Shown here: positions 1 to 8,845 of the stretch, in pieces
How positions within the stretch are numbered: position 1 is the stretch's first letter
How the letters are laid out: the number at the start of each line of letters is the position of its first letter
From: Haloarcula pellucida
GTDB taxonomy: Archaea; Halobacteriota; Halobacteria; Halobacteriales; Haloarculaceae
NCBI RefSeq assembly: GCF_014647235.1
Contig: NZ_BMOU01000001.1
Span: 1,034,262 to 1,098,261, forward strand
Length of the DNA stretch: 64,000 nucleotides
Direction of reading: 5' to 3'
Notes under the pieces: model-generated
Database searches by the model: none
The model's input: the letters and a program-made list of their open reading frames with translations, nothing else
What the model was told of the DNA's origin: nothing
Program-made: the position numbers and the translations under genes

Positions 1-9
1 ATCGACGGT

Positions 10-522
10 CTAACTGTCGGCGGACGCTTCGAGTGCGACCAGTTTTCGGTACAGCGGCGGCGTCAGTATCCCGACGACGCCGAACGCGATGGCGAACACG
101 CCGAGCGGGAACTGTAGCGGCGCGGCGTCGAAACAGGGGTTCTCCGAGACGACGGTGACGTAGTGACGCTGGCCCTCGTAGCGGACTATCGACCCGTTGC
201 GGAACTGGACGGCGTTCGGGAAGTCACCCGAGACGTGCGCCTCACCCCGCGGGTCCGAAAGGGCTTCGGTAAAGGCCGTCTGCTCGGCCGTCGAGAGCTC
301 CTCGAACTCGAACCGGGCCACCTGCGGCGTCGTCTCGTTGAACCGTCGCTCCGTCGCCTCGGGCCCCTCGACGGCTATCGTGGGTTCGCCGCAGGTGCTG
401 ATCTCGTCTTGGATGAGCGCGTAGCCACCCGGCACGGCGGCGCCGATGCCGACGGCGACCAGCAGGACGCCGACGAACGGCGCGAGGTAGGTAAACAGCA
501 CCGACTCGGGTTGGTCGCTCAT
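10..522 (-). CDS. Small two-helix membrane protein linked to cytochrome oxidase subunit I
   Basis: A 170-residue protein with one membrane helix near the N-terminus (about residues 13-37) and a second near the C-terminus (about 138-156). Between them is a roughly 100-residue acidic domain, probably outside the cell. Two cysteines, C44 and C130, sit just inside the two helices and could form a disulfide. Its ATG lies only three bases after the stop codon of the oxidase subunit I gene, so the two are almost certainly co-transcribed and perhaps translationally coupled. I do not recognise a family. A small accessory subunit or assembly factor of the oxidase is an inference from position only. Confidence 0.75.
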   Translation of the reverse strand: MSDQPESVLFTYLAPFVGVLLVAVGIGAAVPGGYALIQDEISTCGEPTIAVEGPEATERRFNETTPQVARFEFEELSTAEQTAFTEALSDPRGEAHVSGDFPNAVQFRNGSIVRYEGQRHYVTVVSENPCFDAAPLQFPLGVFAIAFGVVGILTPPLYRKLVALEASADS

Positions 523-525
523 CGG

Positions 526-2799
526 TCAGCCCTCCATCTCCCGCGACTTACGTCGCCGCGAGCGGAGGTACTGGAAAGTCACGGTCAGTCCCAGCCCGTA
601 GGCCCAGTGTGCGACGAGGACGAAGCCCAGATAGCCGACGAGCGCCAGTCCCCGCTGGCCCGTATAGAAGGCGATGGCGAACCCGGTCGAGATGAGCGTC
701 GCGAACACCAACCCCGTCTCGAACAGCAGTCGCCCGGGGAGGTACTCCTGGAACGCGAGAAACAGCAGCGGCCACGTCACGGTGCCGCCGACGAGGAACA
801 GCGCCGCCCCCAGCGCCGGGTCCGCCGGCAGGCCGACGAGTTCGGCGATCTCACCGAAGGAGACGGGGTCGAGGACGTCGACGACGATGGCGGTGCCGAT
901 ACCGCCGGTCATCAGCACGGTGCCGACGAAGCCACCGGCGGCCGCCATCGACGCGTTCCGGTAGACGTTCTCGGCGACGGTCCCGACCCCGCCGAGGAGG
1001 CCGAGCGGTTCCATCTCCGGCGCGTACGAGCGCCGCGTGGTCGTCGGCTGGGCCGGTTCGAGGTCGTACTTCTCGACCATGCGCTCCTCGAACCACTGCC
1101 ACTCGCGCGTGAACTGGTTGGTGGCTTTCAGTTCCCACGGGTCCGTCGTCTGGACCACGTCCCCCTGCCAATAGGACACCAGCATGTTGTAGAGCCACAT
1201 GAGCGCGCTGAGGCCGACGACGTAGGCACCGACGGTCGCTATCTGCTGGGCGAGTTGGTACTCCGGCGGATAGATCGCCTGCCGACGGGGCAGGCCCAGT
1301 CCGCCGATGACCAGCAGCGTCATGAACGTCACGAACGCGCCAAAGACGAGGAGTGTCGCCTGGAACTTCGCGAGACGCGTATCGTACCACCGGCCGGTGA
1401 TGAGGGGGTACCAGTAGTAACTCGCCGCGATCATCAGGAAGGGGATGATGCCGACGACGATGAGGTGGAAGTGGCCGACGACGTAGTAGGTGCCGTGATA
1501 CAGGACGTCGATGGGGACGACTGCGAGGAAGACGCCGGTGACCCCGCCGACGATGAACGTCGAGATGCCGCCCGCACAGAGGATGAACGGGGCCGTCAGT
1601 GCTATCTCACCGTCCCACATCGTGGTGATCCAGTTGAACACCTTGATGGCGCTGGGAACGGCGATAGCGATGGAGATGGCCATGAACGACGCCTTGAGTC
1701 GCGGGTCGACGCCCGAGACGAACATGTGGTGTGCCCAGACGCCAAAGGAGAGGACCCCGAGTCCCAGCGTCGAGTAGACGACGAACTTGTAGCCGAACAG
1801 TTTCCGGCCGACGAACTTCGGGAGGAGCGTACTCATCAACCCAGAGGCCGGGAGAAAGAGGATGTACACCTCTGGATGGCCCCAGAACCAGAACAGGTGT
1901 TGCCAGAGGATGGGGCCGCCGCCTTCCGTCGCGAAGAACGCCGTCCCGAGGTTCCGGTCCAGCAGGAGCATCACCAGCGCGCTCCCGAGGAGTGGGAACG
2001 CAAACAGGGCGAGGCCGCTGGTCACGAGCATATTCCACGAGAAGATGTCCAGATTCGCCCACGTCACGTCGTCGGCCCGTTCGTAGACGATAGTAGAGAT
2101 GAAGTTGATGGCGCCCACCGTCGTCGCGATACCCGAGAGGTGGAGGCCGAGCAACAGCAGGTCTATCTGCGGGTTCGGTTGCTGGACCGACAGCGGGGCA
2201 TACAGCGTCCACCCGACGCTCACCTCGCGGACCGTAAGGAAGAAGGCGATAGCGTCATCGGGGAGGAACAGACTGAGAAACTGCCCGCCGACCTGCACGA
2301 GTAGCCCCATCCGCACCAGCAAGAGAGCCGGCGGTAACAGCCAGAACCCGATGGCGTTTACGCGCGGGAACGCCATGTCGTCGGCGCCGATGAGCAGCGG
2401 GAGGACGTAGTTCCCGATCCCGAAGAACACCGGCAGGACGAAGAATATCAGCATCGTCAGACCGTGCGTCGTAAACAGCGCGTTGTACGTCTCGGGCGAC
2501 CAGATGTCCGCGGGCGGGGTGAGCAGTTCGGTCCGCAGCATCATCGCGTCGACCCCGCCCCACAGGCCCGCGACGGTGCCAAAGGCGATGTAGAGGAGGC
2601 CGATGTCTCGGTGGTTCGTCGTGGTCAGCCAGCGATACATCTGTGACCGGAGACGGCCGATCTCGAACTGTATCTCCTCGCGCGTGGTGTACCCGCCGTC
2701 GCTCTCTGGGCGTGCGCTGTGGCGAGCCTTGAACCAGAGTGTCAGTATCCCCAGTGCGAGAACCGCGAGGGCGGACCCCTCGACGACGGCCCGGTTCAT
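526..2799 (-). CDS. coxA: Heme-copper terminal oxidase subunit I with C-terminal extension
   Basis: Catalytic subunit of an A-type proton-pumping oxygen reductase in the cytoplasmic membrane. The heme/copper ligands are all visible: H112 (low-spin heme), the GHPEVY motif with CuB ligand H308 and cross-linked Y312, the HH pair at 357-358, and H443/H445 (high-spin and low-spin heme). I chose the ATG at 2799 (757 residues). The reading frame stays open to 2934, but that stretch contains the TATA-like sequence at 2881-2890, so the longer start is unlikely. Residues from about 600 onward go beyond the normal subunit I core and add four hydrophobic segments (about 621-642, 665-685, 693-712, 717-742), resembling a haloarchaeal DUF6789-type membrane domain. 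Subunit II is divergent next door; no subunit III gene is in view. Confidence 0.95.
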   Translation of the reverse strand: MNRAVVEGSALAVLALGILTLWFKARHSARPESDGGYTTREEIQFEIGRLRSQMYRWLTTTNHRDIGLLYIAFGTVAGLWGGVDAMMLRTELLTPPADIWSPETYNALFTTHGLTMLIFFVLPVFFGIGNYVLPLLIGADDMAFPRVNAIGFWLLPPALLLVRMGLLVQVGGQFLSLFLPDDAIAFFLTVREVSVGWTLYAPLSVQQPNPQIDLLLLGLHLSGIATTVGAINFISTIVYERADDVTWANLDIFSWNMLVTSGLALFAFPLLGSALVMLLLDRNLGTAFFATEGGGPILWQHLFWFWGHPEVYILFLPASGLMSTLLPKFVGRKLFGYKFVVYSTLGLGVLSFGVWAHHMFVSGVDPRLKASFMAISIAIAVPSAIKVFNWITTMWDGEIALTAPFILCAGGISTFIVGGVTGVFLAVVPIDVLYHGTYYVVGHFHLIVVGIIPFLMIAASYYWYPLITGRWYDTRLAKFQATLLVFGAFVTFMTLLVIGGLGLPRRQAIYPPEYQLAQQIATVGAYVVGLSALMWLYNMLVSYWQGDVVQTTDPWELKATNQFTREWQWFEERMVEKYDLEPAQPTTTRRSYAPEMEPLGLLGGVGTVAENVYRNASMAAAGGFVGTVLMTGGIGTAIVVDVLDPVSFGEIAELVGLPADPALGAALFLVGGTVTWPLLFLAFQEYLPGRLLFETGLVFATLISTGFAIAFYTGQRGLALVGYLGFVLVAHWAYGLGLTVTFQYLRSRRRKSREMEG

Positions 2800-2880
2800 C
2801 CTCGTCCGTCCGAGAAGCCGCCGGCAGTCGGGGGGCGAACAGTCCAGCGCGACATTGACACACACTGCCAGTCCCACGCT

Positions 2881-2890
2881 GATAAAACTA
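2881..2890 (-). promoter_or_regulatory. coxA: TATA-like element for coxA
   Basis: Read on the minus strand this is TAGTTTTATC, about 80 bases before the chosen coxA start. It falls inside the longest open frame, which supports the shorter start at 2799. Confidence 0.45.
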
Positions 2891-2932
2891 CCCGACGACG
2901 GGGTAGCCGACGGACCCGATACCCCGCTGGCC

Positions 2933-2944
2933 AAGCTATTTGTG
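2933..2944 (+). promoter_or_regulatory. coxB: TATA-like element for coxB
   Basis: The sequence AAGCTATTTGTG is centred about 28 bases before the coxB ATG at 2968. That spacing would give a leaderless transcript, common in haloarchaea. The match to consensus is weak. Confidence 0.4.
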
Positions 2945-2967
2945 ACGCCCGCCGGAAGGACTTGCTA

Positions 2968-3741
2968 ATGCGTCTCAGTCGCGTGGCGACGTGGCTCTGT
3001 GTCCTCGTCGCCGGCGCCCTCCTGTTTACGGCCCCCGCGGCCGCACAGTCGCTAAACCGGGCGGCTATCGACGACTTGAACGAGCAACTGCTGTACGTCG
3101 CGTTACCGCTGACGCTGTTCGTCGAACTGACGCTCGTGTACGCTATCTACCGGTTCCGGAACAACGACACCCCGAAGCCGACCATCGACGACCCCGCACT
3201 GGAGATAACGTGGACGGCGGCGACGGGTGCGATTCTCGTCTTCGTCGGTCTCTCCGCGTTCTTCGTGCTGTCGAACCCCTACATCACGCCCGCGGCCGCC
3301 GGTCCGACCGAACCGGGCGGCGAACTCCAGAACGACATGGAAGTAGAAGTACTCGCCTACCAGTGGGGGTGGGAGTTTCACTACCCCGACTCGAACGTCA
3401 CCACGCAGTCCCGTCTCGTCATCCCGAAAGACACGGACGTGCGGTTCACGCTCAGGTCGGCCGACGTCATCCACTCGTTTTACGTCCCGGACCTCGGCAT
3501 CAAACAGGACGTCTTCCCCGGACAGGCGACGGTCGCGCGGACGAACGCGACACGGACCGGAGCCTACCGACTCTACTGCGCCGAACTGTGCGGTTCCGGT
3601 CACAGCCGGATGCACGCCACCGTCCTCGTGTTGAACCAGTCCGAGTACGACGAGTGGGTGGCCGACCGTCGCTCTGGCAACGCCACGGCGTCGGTGAGCG
3701 GCACGGATACCCAGACCGCACGCGTCGCCGCCCGCCCCTGA
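2968..3741 (+). CDS. coxB: Heme-copper oxidase subunit II (CuA protein)
   Basis: Accepts electrons from a small blue copper protein or cytochrome and passes them to subunit I. The 257-residue product has a signal peptide ending near AAAQ (residue 27), two membrane helices (about 41-61 and 84-102), and an exported cupredoxin domain. The binuclear CuA site is complete: H169, C204, E206, C208, H212 and M215. An open frame extends upstream to 2719, but it crosses the divergent promoter region; ATG 2968 begins directly with the signal peptide. It is divergent from coxA with a 168-bp shared promoter region. Confidence 0.95.
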   Translation: MRLSRVATWLCVLVAGALLFTAPAAAQSLNRAAIDDLNEQLLYVALPLTLFVELTLVYAIYRFRNNDTPKPTIDDPALEITWTAATGAILVFVGLSAFFVLSNPYITPAAAGPTEPGGELQNDMEVEVLAYQWGWEFHYPDSNVTTQSRLVIPKDTDVRFTLRSADVIHSFYVPDLGIKQDVFPGQATVARTNATRTGAYRLYCAELCGSGHSRMHATVLVLNQSEYDEWVADRRSGNATASVSGTDTQTARVAARP

Positions 3742-3742
3742 G

Positions 3743-4690
3743 TCACTGCAGATAGCCCAGTTGTCGGAGGTGTTCGTCGGTGTCCGTCTCGGCTTCGCGT
3801 TCCGGCGGTACAAGCGTCGGTTCGAACGTCCGCTCGTCTACGGCCGTCGTCTCCGCCCACGGCACGCGCCTGACTTCCGGGACGGGCACGGCATAGCGGT
3901 GCATGTACATCCCCCACTCGCCGTAGGCGTTGCCGTGGTCGGCGCTCAGCACCACCCGGTTGGCGTCTAGGTTCTCTAGCAGCAGTTCGACCTCGTCGAG
4001 CACCCAGCGGAGGTTGTCGAGGTACGCGTCCCAGACCCTCTCGTAGTCGCCGCCGTTCTTGAGGTACTCGAATGGTTCGCCCTCCCACGGTTCGAGCGTC
4101 TCGCGACCCTCCGCGATGGCCCGTGCGGTGAACGGGTGGTGTGGCTGTTCGTAGTGGACGACGAGGCGCTCAGGGTCTCGCTCTCGTCCGACACTGATGG
4201 CGCGTTCCGTCACCGGTCGGGGGAGCGTCAGTCCGACCGGCGGCGGGTCGGCGTACTTCCAGGGCTGGTCGACGTAGTCGAAGTCCTCCGGACGTAGCGT
4301 CTGCCAGTTCGTAAACGAGATGCCACGGCCGGTCTCGGGGAACTCCCGGTTCCGCAGGACGCGTTCGGTGAACGCGTTCGCCGAGACGAGCGCCGTCTGC
4401 TCGACGTCCGAACGGTAGCGCTCGGTGAACGTCTGGGCGATCCACTCCGCAGAGGCCGACCCCACCGACCAGATGGCGTCGACGTCCTCGACGAAGTCGT
4501 ACTCCGGGGCCACCTCACGGAGCGCGTCTACCCGGCACGTATCGAGGATGACGAGCGCGTCCCAGTCCCGTTCGTAGACGTTCGTCCCGACGGGATATCG
4601 GGACAGGACCGACATGGCGGCCCCGACGTACTGGTAGTAGGCCCATTTGAGTGGTGATGGCACACGGCGAACTCCGCACAGGCGGAGCAT
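3743..4690 (-). CDS. Alkaline-phosphatase/sulfatase-fold protein
   Basis: A 315-residue protein of the alkaline phosphatase superfamily. The first metal-binding strand is visible as LVILDTCRVDAL (D50), and a late SADHGNAYGEW motif supplies the D and H ligands typical of the fold near the C-terminal third. The usual sulfatase C/S-x-P-x-R maturation motif is not seen, so substrate and activity are open. In haloarchaea such proteins often occur with surface-glycan genes, but none are adjacent here. ATG 4690 sits about 27 bases from a possible TATA (around 4713-4720 read in reverse). An alternative start is ATG 4615. It converges with coxB, leaving a single base between them. Confidence 0.7.
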   Translation of the reverse strand: MLRLCGVRRVPSPLKWAYYQYVGAAMSVLSRYPVGTNVYERDWDALVILDTCRVDALREVAPEYDFVEDVDAIWSVGSASAEWIAQTFTERYRSDVEQTALVSANAFTERVLRNREFPETGRGISFTNWQTLRPEDFDYVDQPWKYADPPPVGLTLPRPVTERAISVGRERDPERLVVHYEQPHHPFTARAIAEGRETLEPWEGEPFEYLKNGGDYERVWDAYLDNLRWVLDEVELLLENLDANRVVLSADHGNAYGEWGMYMHRYAVPVPEVRRVPWAETTAVDERTFEPTLVPPEREAETDTDEHLRQLGYLQ

Positions 4691-4885
4691 TGTAAATCAC
4701 AGAAAACATCACCTAAGCCGAACTTATCGACGTACATTCTCTCGAAGGCAGTTCCGTGCCGTGGTGAACGGCATCCCCGGGCTCTCGCGTCGTAAGGTAC
4801 CTATAAGACCGCCAGCAAGGCACCCGCGTACCCAGCCCCGAGACGTGTCACAACCCACATTATCGCGAGTCACCTACGTCGTCAC

Positions 4886-5443
4886 ATGATAGCTGTTCGT
4901 GAGCGTGTCCCTGCATTGACCGGGCTGTTGACCGTCGTCTCGCTGACCCTCGTGTTCGGTGCGGTCCTCGGCGCGATTCCGCAGACGGTCCTCCCGCGCG
5001 CGCCCGACGCGGTCCTCGCAGCCATCCCCCACGTCAACGCGGCCGTGAGTGCGACGGCCATCGTCACCATCCTCGCGGGTATCAGTGCGATTCGGAACGG
5101 ACGGGTCCGTCGACACCGCCGGCTGATGCTCTCGACGTTCGGGCTGTTCGTCACGTTCCTCGTCCTCTATCTGTACCGGATTACGCTGGAGGGACCGACG
5201 GACTTCACTGGCCCGGCCGTCGTCGAGTCGTACGTCTACTTCCCGGTGCTGGCTATCCACATCCTGCTCGCCATCGTCGCTATCCCGGCCGTCTACTACG
5301 TCCTCCTGCTGGCCGCGAGCTATCCGGTGTCGGAACTCGGCCGGACGAACCACCCGCGGGCCGGCAAACTGGCCGCGGGACTGTGGCTCGTCTCCTTCTC
5401 GCTCGGTATCGTCGTCTACGCGATGCTGTATCTCGTGTGGTGA
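4886..5443 (+). CDS. DUF420 membrane protein (CtaM-like oxidase assembly factor)
   Basis: A 185-residue integral membrane protein with about five helices (10-31, 44-66, 80-98, 115-140, 160-184) and histidines at H49, H77, H124 and H155, the pattern of the DUF420 family. The bacterial member CtaM is known to be needed for maturation of heme-copper oxidase, and the position beside coxA/coxB here fits such a role. The specific function in this organism is inferred. The 195-bp upstream region is free of genes and should hold the promoter. Confidence 0.8.
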   Translation: MIAVRERVPALTGLLTVVSLTLVFGAVLGAIPQTVLPRAPDAVLAAIPHVNAAVSATAIVTILAGISAIRNGRVRRHRRLMLSTFGLFVTFLVLYLYRITLEGPTDFTGPAVVESYVYFPVLAIHILLAIVAIPAVYYVLLLAASYPVSELGRTNHPRAGKLAAGLWLVSFSLGIVVYAMLYLVW

Positions 5444-5557
5444 GTGAACACTCGTCGATAGCTAGCGAACGACGCGTTACCGCTCGGGACGCCGCCCGAG
5501 CAGTATCGCACTCACCGTTCGCAAAACCGGAGACCGGGGCGCCGGCCGCTTTCTTCG

Positions 5558-7000
5558 TCAGTCGTCCGCGACCGTCGGTTCTTCGCCGATTTCGGGACGA
5601 GTGACCTCTCGGTCGGTCTCTTCGCCCTCGATGTCGTAGGGGTACTCGCCGGTCACACAGCCCAGACAGAGGTCGGCTTTGCTCGTCTGCAGGGTCTCGG
5701 CGATAGCGTCGATAGAGAGATACGACAGCGAGTCGGCTTCGATTTCGTCGCAGATCTCCTCGACGGACTGATCGCCGGCGATGAGTTCCTCGCGGGAGGC
5801 CATGTCGATGCCCATGTAACACGGCGCGACGATGGCCGGCGCGCCGATGCGGACGTTGACCTCCTCGGCACCGGCGTCTTTCAGCAACTGGATGAGCTGG
5901 GTCGAGGTGGTCCCACGGACGATGGAGTCGTCGATGATGGTGACCTTCTTGCCCTCGATGGTCGACTTGATGGGGTTGAGTTTCAGGCGGACGGCCCGCT
6001 CTCGCTCGTCCTGTGTCGGCATGATGAACGTGCGGCCGACGTAGCGGTTCTTCATCAGGCCCTCGGCGAACTCGATGTCCGAACCGGCGTCCTGTGCGGC
6101 CTCGGCGTACCCGGAGGCGAACGCACGCCCGGAGTCGGGTACCGGGAGGACGACGTCGGATTCGACGCCGGACTCTTTCCAGAGTTTGCGGCCCAGTTCA
6201 CGCCGGACTTCGTACACCAGACTGCCGTCGATGGTCGAGTCCGGGCGCGCGAAGTAGACGTGTTCGAAGAAGCAGTGGGCCGTGTTCGCCTGTTCGACGA
6301 GTTGGTAGGTGTCGTAGCCGGTGCCGTCGGGGTGGAGGACGACCAGTTCGCCCGGCTCGACGTCCCGGATGAGTTCCCCGTCCAGCGTGTCGATAGCTGC
6401 CGACTCCGAGGTGAGGACGTACCCATCGTCCAGTTCACCGATACAGAGCGGTCGGTTGCCCTGCGGGTCACGGACGCCGAGTACCGTCTCGTCGTGCATG
6501 ATGGTCAGCGAGTACGACCCGTGAATGCGCTCCATCGTCCGCTTGACCGCGCGGACGAGGTCCTCCTCTAAGAGGTTGCGCGCGAGGTCGTGGGCGATGA
6601 CCTCGGTGTCGCCGTCGCTCGTGAAGGCGTGGCCGAGGTCGGCCAGTTCGTCGCCTATCTCGTCGGCGTTGACGAGGTTCCCGTTGTGAGAGAGGCCCAG
6701 CGACCCGGACTTGAACGAGACGGAGAACGGTTGGGCACAGCAGGTGTTGACGCTGCCTGCCGTCGGGTAGCGAACGTGACCGATACCGTTCGACCCGTTG
6801 AGCGATTCGAGGTCTCCGGGGCCGAAGGCGTCGCCGACGAGTCCCATCTCGACGTGGCTGTGTTGCTGGAAGCCGTCGTGGGTGACGATGCCGGCCGACT
6901 CCTGGCCGCGGTGCTGGAGGGCGTACAGGGAGTAGTAGAGGGGGCGGGCGGCGTCACGGTCCTCGAGAGAGATGCCGACGACGCCGCACTTCTCGTGCAT
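5558..7000 (-). CDS. purF: Amidophosphoribosyltransferase
   Basis: First committed step of de novo purine synthesis: PRPP plus glutamine gives phosphoribosylamine. The 480-residue protein begins with the class II glutaminase domain, whose catalytic cysteine is C5 (MHEKCGVVG) followed by the LQHRGQESAG signature. The C-terminal phosphoribosyltransferase domain contains the PRPP loop IIDDSIVRGTTS at about residues 356-367. A late CLGC-type cysteine cluster is also present. It lies 12 bases after rpl37e on the same strand, so it probably belongs to the lsm-rpl37e transcript. This lsm-L37e-purF order is common in haloarchaea. Confidence 0.97.
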   Translation of the reverse strand: MHEKCGVVGISLEDRDAARPLYYSLYALQHRGQESAGIVTHDGFQQHSHVEMGLVGDAFGPGDLESLNGSNGIGHVRYPTAGSVNTCCAQPFSVSFKSGSLGLSHNGNLVNADEIGDELADLGHAFTSDGDTEVIAHDLARNLLEEDLVRAVKRTMERIHGSYSLTIMHDETVLGVRDPQGNRPLCIGELDDGYVLTSESAAIDTLDGELIRDVEPGELVVLHPDGTGYDTYQLVEQANTAHCFFEHVYFARPDSTIDGSLVYEVRRELGRKLWKESGVESDVVLPVPDSGRAFASGYAEAAQDAGSDIEFAEGLMKNRYVGRTFIMPTQDERERAVRLKLNPIKSTIEGKKVTIIDDSIVRGTTSTQLIQLLKDAGAEEVNVRIGAPAIVAPCYMGIDMASREELIAGDQSVEEICDEIEADSLSYLSIDAIAETLQTSKADLCLGCVTGEYPYDIEGEETDREVTRPEIGEEPTVADD

Positions 7001-7012
7001 TGTAGTTGAGGG

Positions 7013-7186
7013 TTATTCGCCGGCTTTCGACTGCCACTCGTAGTCTCGTCGCTTGGCGGATTTACCGAATCCGCACGACGAACAGACCTTCTTCTTGGTG
7101 TGATACGACTTCTCGCCACACCGACGACACTTCGTGTGTGTCGTGGTGTTCTTCTTACCCTGGCTCGGGGTTCCTGCACCAGTCAT
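7013..7186 (-). CDS. rpl37e: Ribosomal protein eL37 (L37e)
   Basis: A 57-residue basic zinc-finger protein of the large ribosomal subunit. The zinc site is C20-x2-C23 and C35-x2-C38, with a lysine-rich N-terminus and RRDYEWQ near the end, as in archaeal L37e. Its ATG overlaps the TGA stop of lsm as ATGA, which implies translational coupling. It is short, and its basic composition contrasts with the acidic neighbours, as expected for a ribosomal protein. Confidence 0.96.
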
Positions 7187-7365
7187 GGGTTAATCGAGAC
7201 GACGTTATCCCCGCGTATAATCGTTGTGTCTTCGTCTTCGATGACGAGGTTCATGTGCTGGTCGTACCCAGTCAGCGTCCCCTCGAATATCTCGCCGCCC
7301 TTGAGTTGTACAGTGACCTCCTCGCCGAGCGAGGCTTCGAGAACGTCAAGCGGTCGTCCACTCAT
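7183..7365 (-). CDS. lsm: Sm-like RNA-binding protein (Lsm)
   Basis: A 60-residue single Sm fold. Sm1 is visible as the [22 protein letters not shown] stretch (described here in parts: GGEIFEGTL, then DQHMNLV) and Sm2 as [10 protein letters not shown]. Archaeal Lsm proteins form heptameric rings that bind U-rich RNA and small RNAs. It overlaps rpl37e by four bases. A TATA-like element lies about 27 bases upstream, suggesting a leaderless mRNA. Confidence 0.95.
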
Positions 7366-7388
7366 GTTCGGTTGGGATAGTGACTGCC

Positions 7389-7397
7389 GCTTAAACG
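7389..7397 (-). promoter_or_regulatory. TATA box of the lsm-rpl37e-purF operon
   Basis: CGTTTAAGC on the minus strand, centred about 28 bases before the lsm ATG at 7365. Confidence 0.55.
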
Positions 7398-7463
7398 TAC
7401 CGCTTGCGCGGCCTCAAACGGGACACGTGCTAGACAGAAGCGCGCGATAGCGGACAGACCTGT

Positions 7464-8615
7464 CTACGCGAGGTCACTTTCCGGCGAGTCGTTCGGGGGT
7501 TCCCCGGCCGTGTCCGCCTCGACGGGTTCGTGGTCGGGTCGGTCGCCCGGGACCGCCGACGTCGTCGCCGTCCGCTCGCCGGCGACGAGTGTCGGCAGCA
7601 CCAGACGGGCGAAGTGAAAGACCAAGACGAGCACCAGCGGACCGAGGAAGAGACCGTACCATCCAAAGAGCAGTGGGCCGAGGATGTAAGCGATCATCAC
7701 GAGTCCGACGTGGAGGTTCCGGCCCGAGACGTACGGTCGGAGGAGGAGGTCCGGGACGATATCGACGAACACGACGGTCAGGACGACGAACGCCGTCGGG
7801 AACCAGAGCGGTTCGTCCGCGACGACGGCGCGCGCGAACAGACCGACGGCGACGGGGGCGTACACGAGTTTCATGCCGACGACCGGAATCAGACTCGCAG
7901 CGCCGGCGAGGACGCCTACGAGCGCCGGGTACGGGATGCTGGTCGCCGGGGCGAAGGCGTTCAGCACCGTGTAGACGACGACGGCGACGATGGCGACGAC
8001 GAACGCGTTGAGGATGTTGCCGAAGTAGACGCTCCCGAGGTCTTCGTCGACGGCGCGGACGTACGCGTCGAAGGTGCCTGTGCCGTTCCCGAACGTACCC
8101 CGAAGCCACCGGCCGAGCCGCGGCCCATCACGGAGGAGGTAGAACGCGACGGCGAGCGCCAGAAACAGGTTGACGAGCGCCGTCCCGACCAGCGGGAGGT
8201 ACGCCAGTACGCCCTCGGCGAGCAACTGTCCGGCGTCGATCACGTCCGGGTTCCGGAGCAACATCTCCGGGTCCTGTACGACCGCCGAAACGTCAAGATA
8301 GGGGTCGATACGGTCAGCTAGCGGTCCCAGATCGACCGTCTGTGCGAGACGGCCAAGTTCCTGTGCGGCGACGGCGAGCGTGTAGCCCACGAGGAGAACC
8401 ACTGGCACGGCGAGCACACAGAGGGCCGTCGCCGCGGCGACCGTGGAACGGAGTCGTGGCTGCAAGCGTCGGTAGGCCGGCCGTGCCACGTAGTAGAGGA
8501 ACACGCCGAGGACGAACGTGCCGACGTAACTTGCGAGCACCCACGCCACGACGGCGGCCGCGACGAACCCGGCGACCCACCACGCCGCCCGGCTCCGCGA
8601 GAGCGGCACGTCCAT
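7464..8615 (-). CDS. AI-2E family (PerM/UPF0118) permease
   Basis: A 383-residue polytopic membrane protein of the AI-2E transporter superfamily. It starts with the paired helices and LYYVARPAYRRL loop, has a soluble helical region at about 90-140, and ends with the conserved VDIVPDLLLRP and ILGPLLFGWYGLFLGPL segments. Members include quorum-signal exporters and Na+(Li+)/H+ antiporters; the substrate here is unknown. A paralogue with the same plan is at 52404. The C-terminal 35 residues are a hydrophilic acidic tail. Confidence 0.85.
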   Translation of the reverse strand: MDVPLSRSRAAWWVAGFVAAAVVAWVLASYVGTFVLGVFLYYVARPAYRRLQPRLRSTVAAATALCVLAVPVVLLVGYTLAVAAQELGRLAQTVDLGPLADRIDPYLDVSAVVQDPEMLLRNPDVIDAGQLLAEGVLAYLPLVGTALVNLFLALAVAFYLLRDGPRLGRWLRGTFGNGTGTFDAYVRAVDEDLGSVYFGNILNAFVVAIVAVVVYTVLNAFAPATSIPYPALVGVLAGAASLIPVVGMKLVYAPVAVGLFARAVVADEPLWFPTAFVVLTVVFVDIVPDLLLRPYVSGRNLHVGLVMIAYILGPLLFGWYGLFLGPLVLVLVFHFARLVLPTLVAGERTATTSAVPGDRPDHEPVEADTAGEPPNDSPESDLA

Positions 8616-8766
8616 GCTATGGTTCGGACCTCCTCGCCGTCGGGAGACGCGTCGCTGGCGAACGGACGGGGCGACAGGAAGCGGCGCCGGTCATACGTCG
8701 ATATCGCCGATGCCAGCGGTTCGTTATAGCCCGGGTACCGGTCTGTCACCGGGGTAAGGGTCGGTT

Positions 8767-8845
8767 ATACTGTCGGCTGTACGTTCGTGACGATGGTCGT
8801 CACCCGGAGTGGCGAATCCGTTCGAACTGGTACAGCCGGCAGTAT
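8767..8845. repeat. Nested palindromic repeat, copy 1
   Basis: Outer arms ATACTGTCGGCTGTAC (8767-8782) and GTACAGCCGGCAGTAT (8830-8845) pair at 15 of 16 positions. Inside is GTGACGA/TCGTCAC (8787-8793, 8797-8803) and the core GTGGCGAAT (8809-8817). The last arm base is also the last base of the stop codon of the M42 peptidase gene. It is related to the unit at 21345-21424 in length, outer arms, core and placement. It may act as a terminator or be a non-autonomous mobile repeat. Confidence 0.8.

Noticed and set aside
163-2304. A 713-residue plus-strand open frame opposite coxA
   Set aside because: It is arginine/glutamate/aspartate-rich shadow sequence from the GC-rich antisense of a certain gene, with no recognisable domain.
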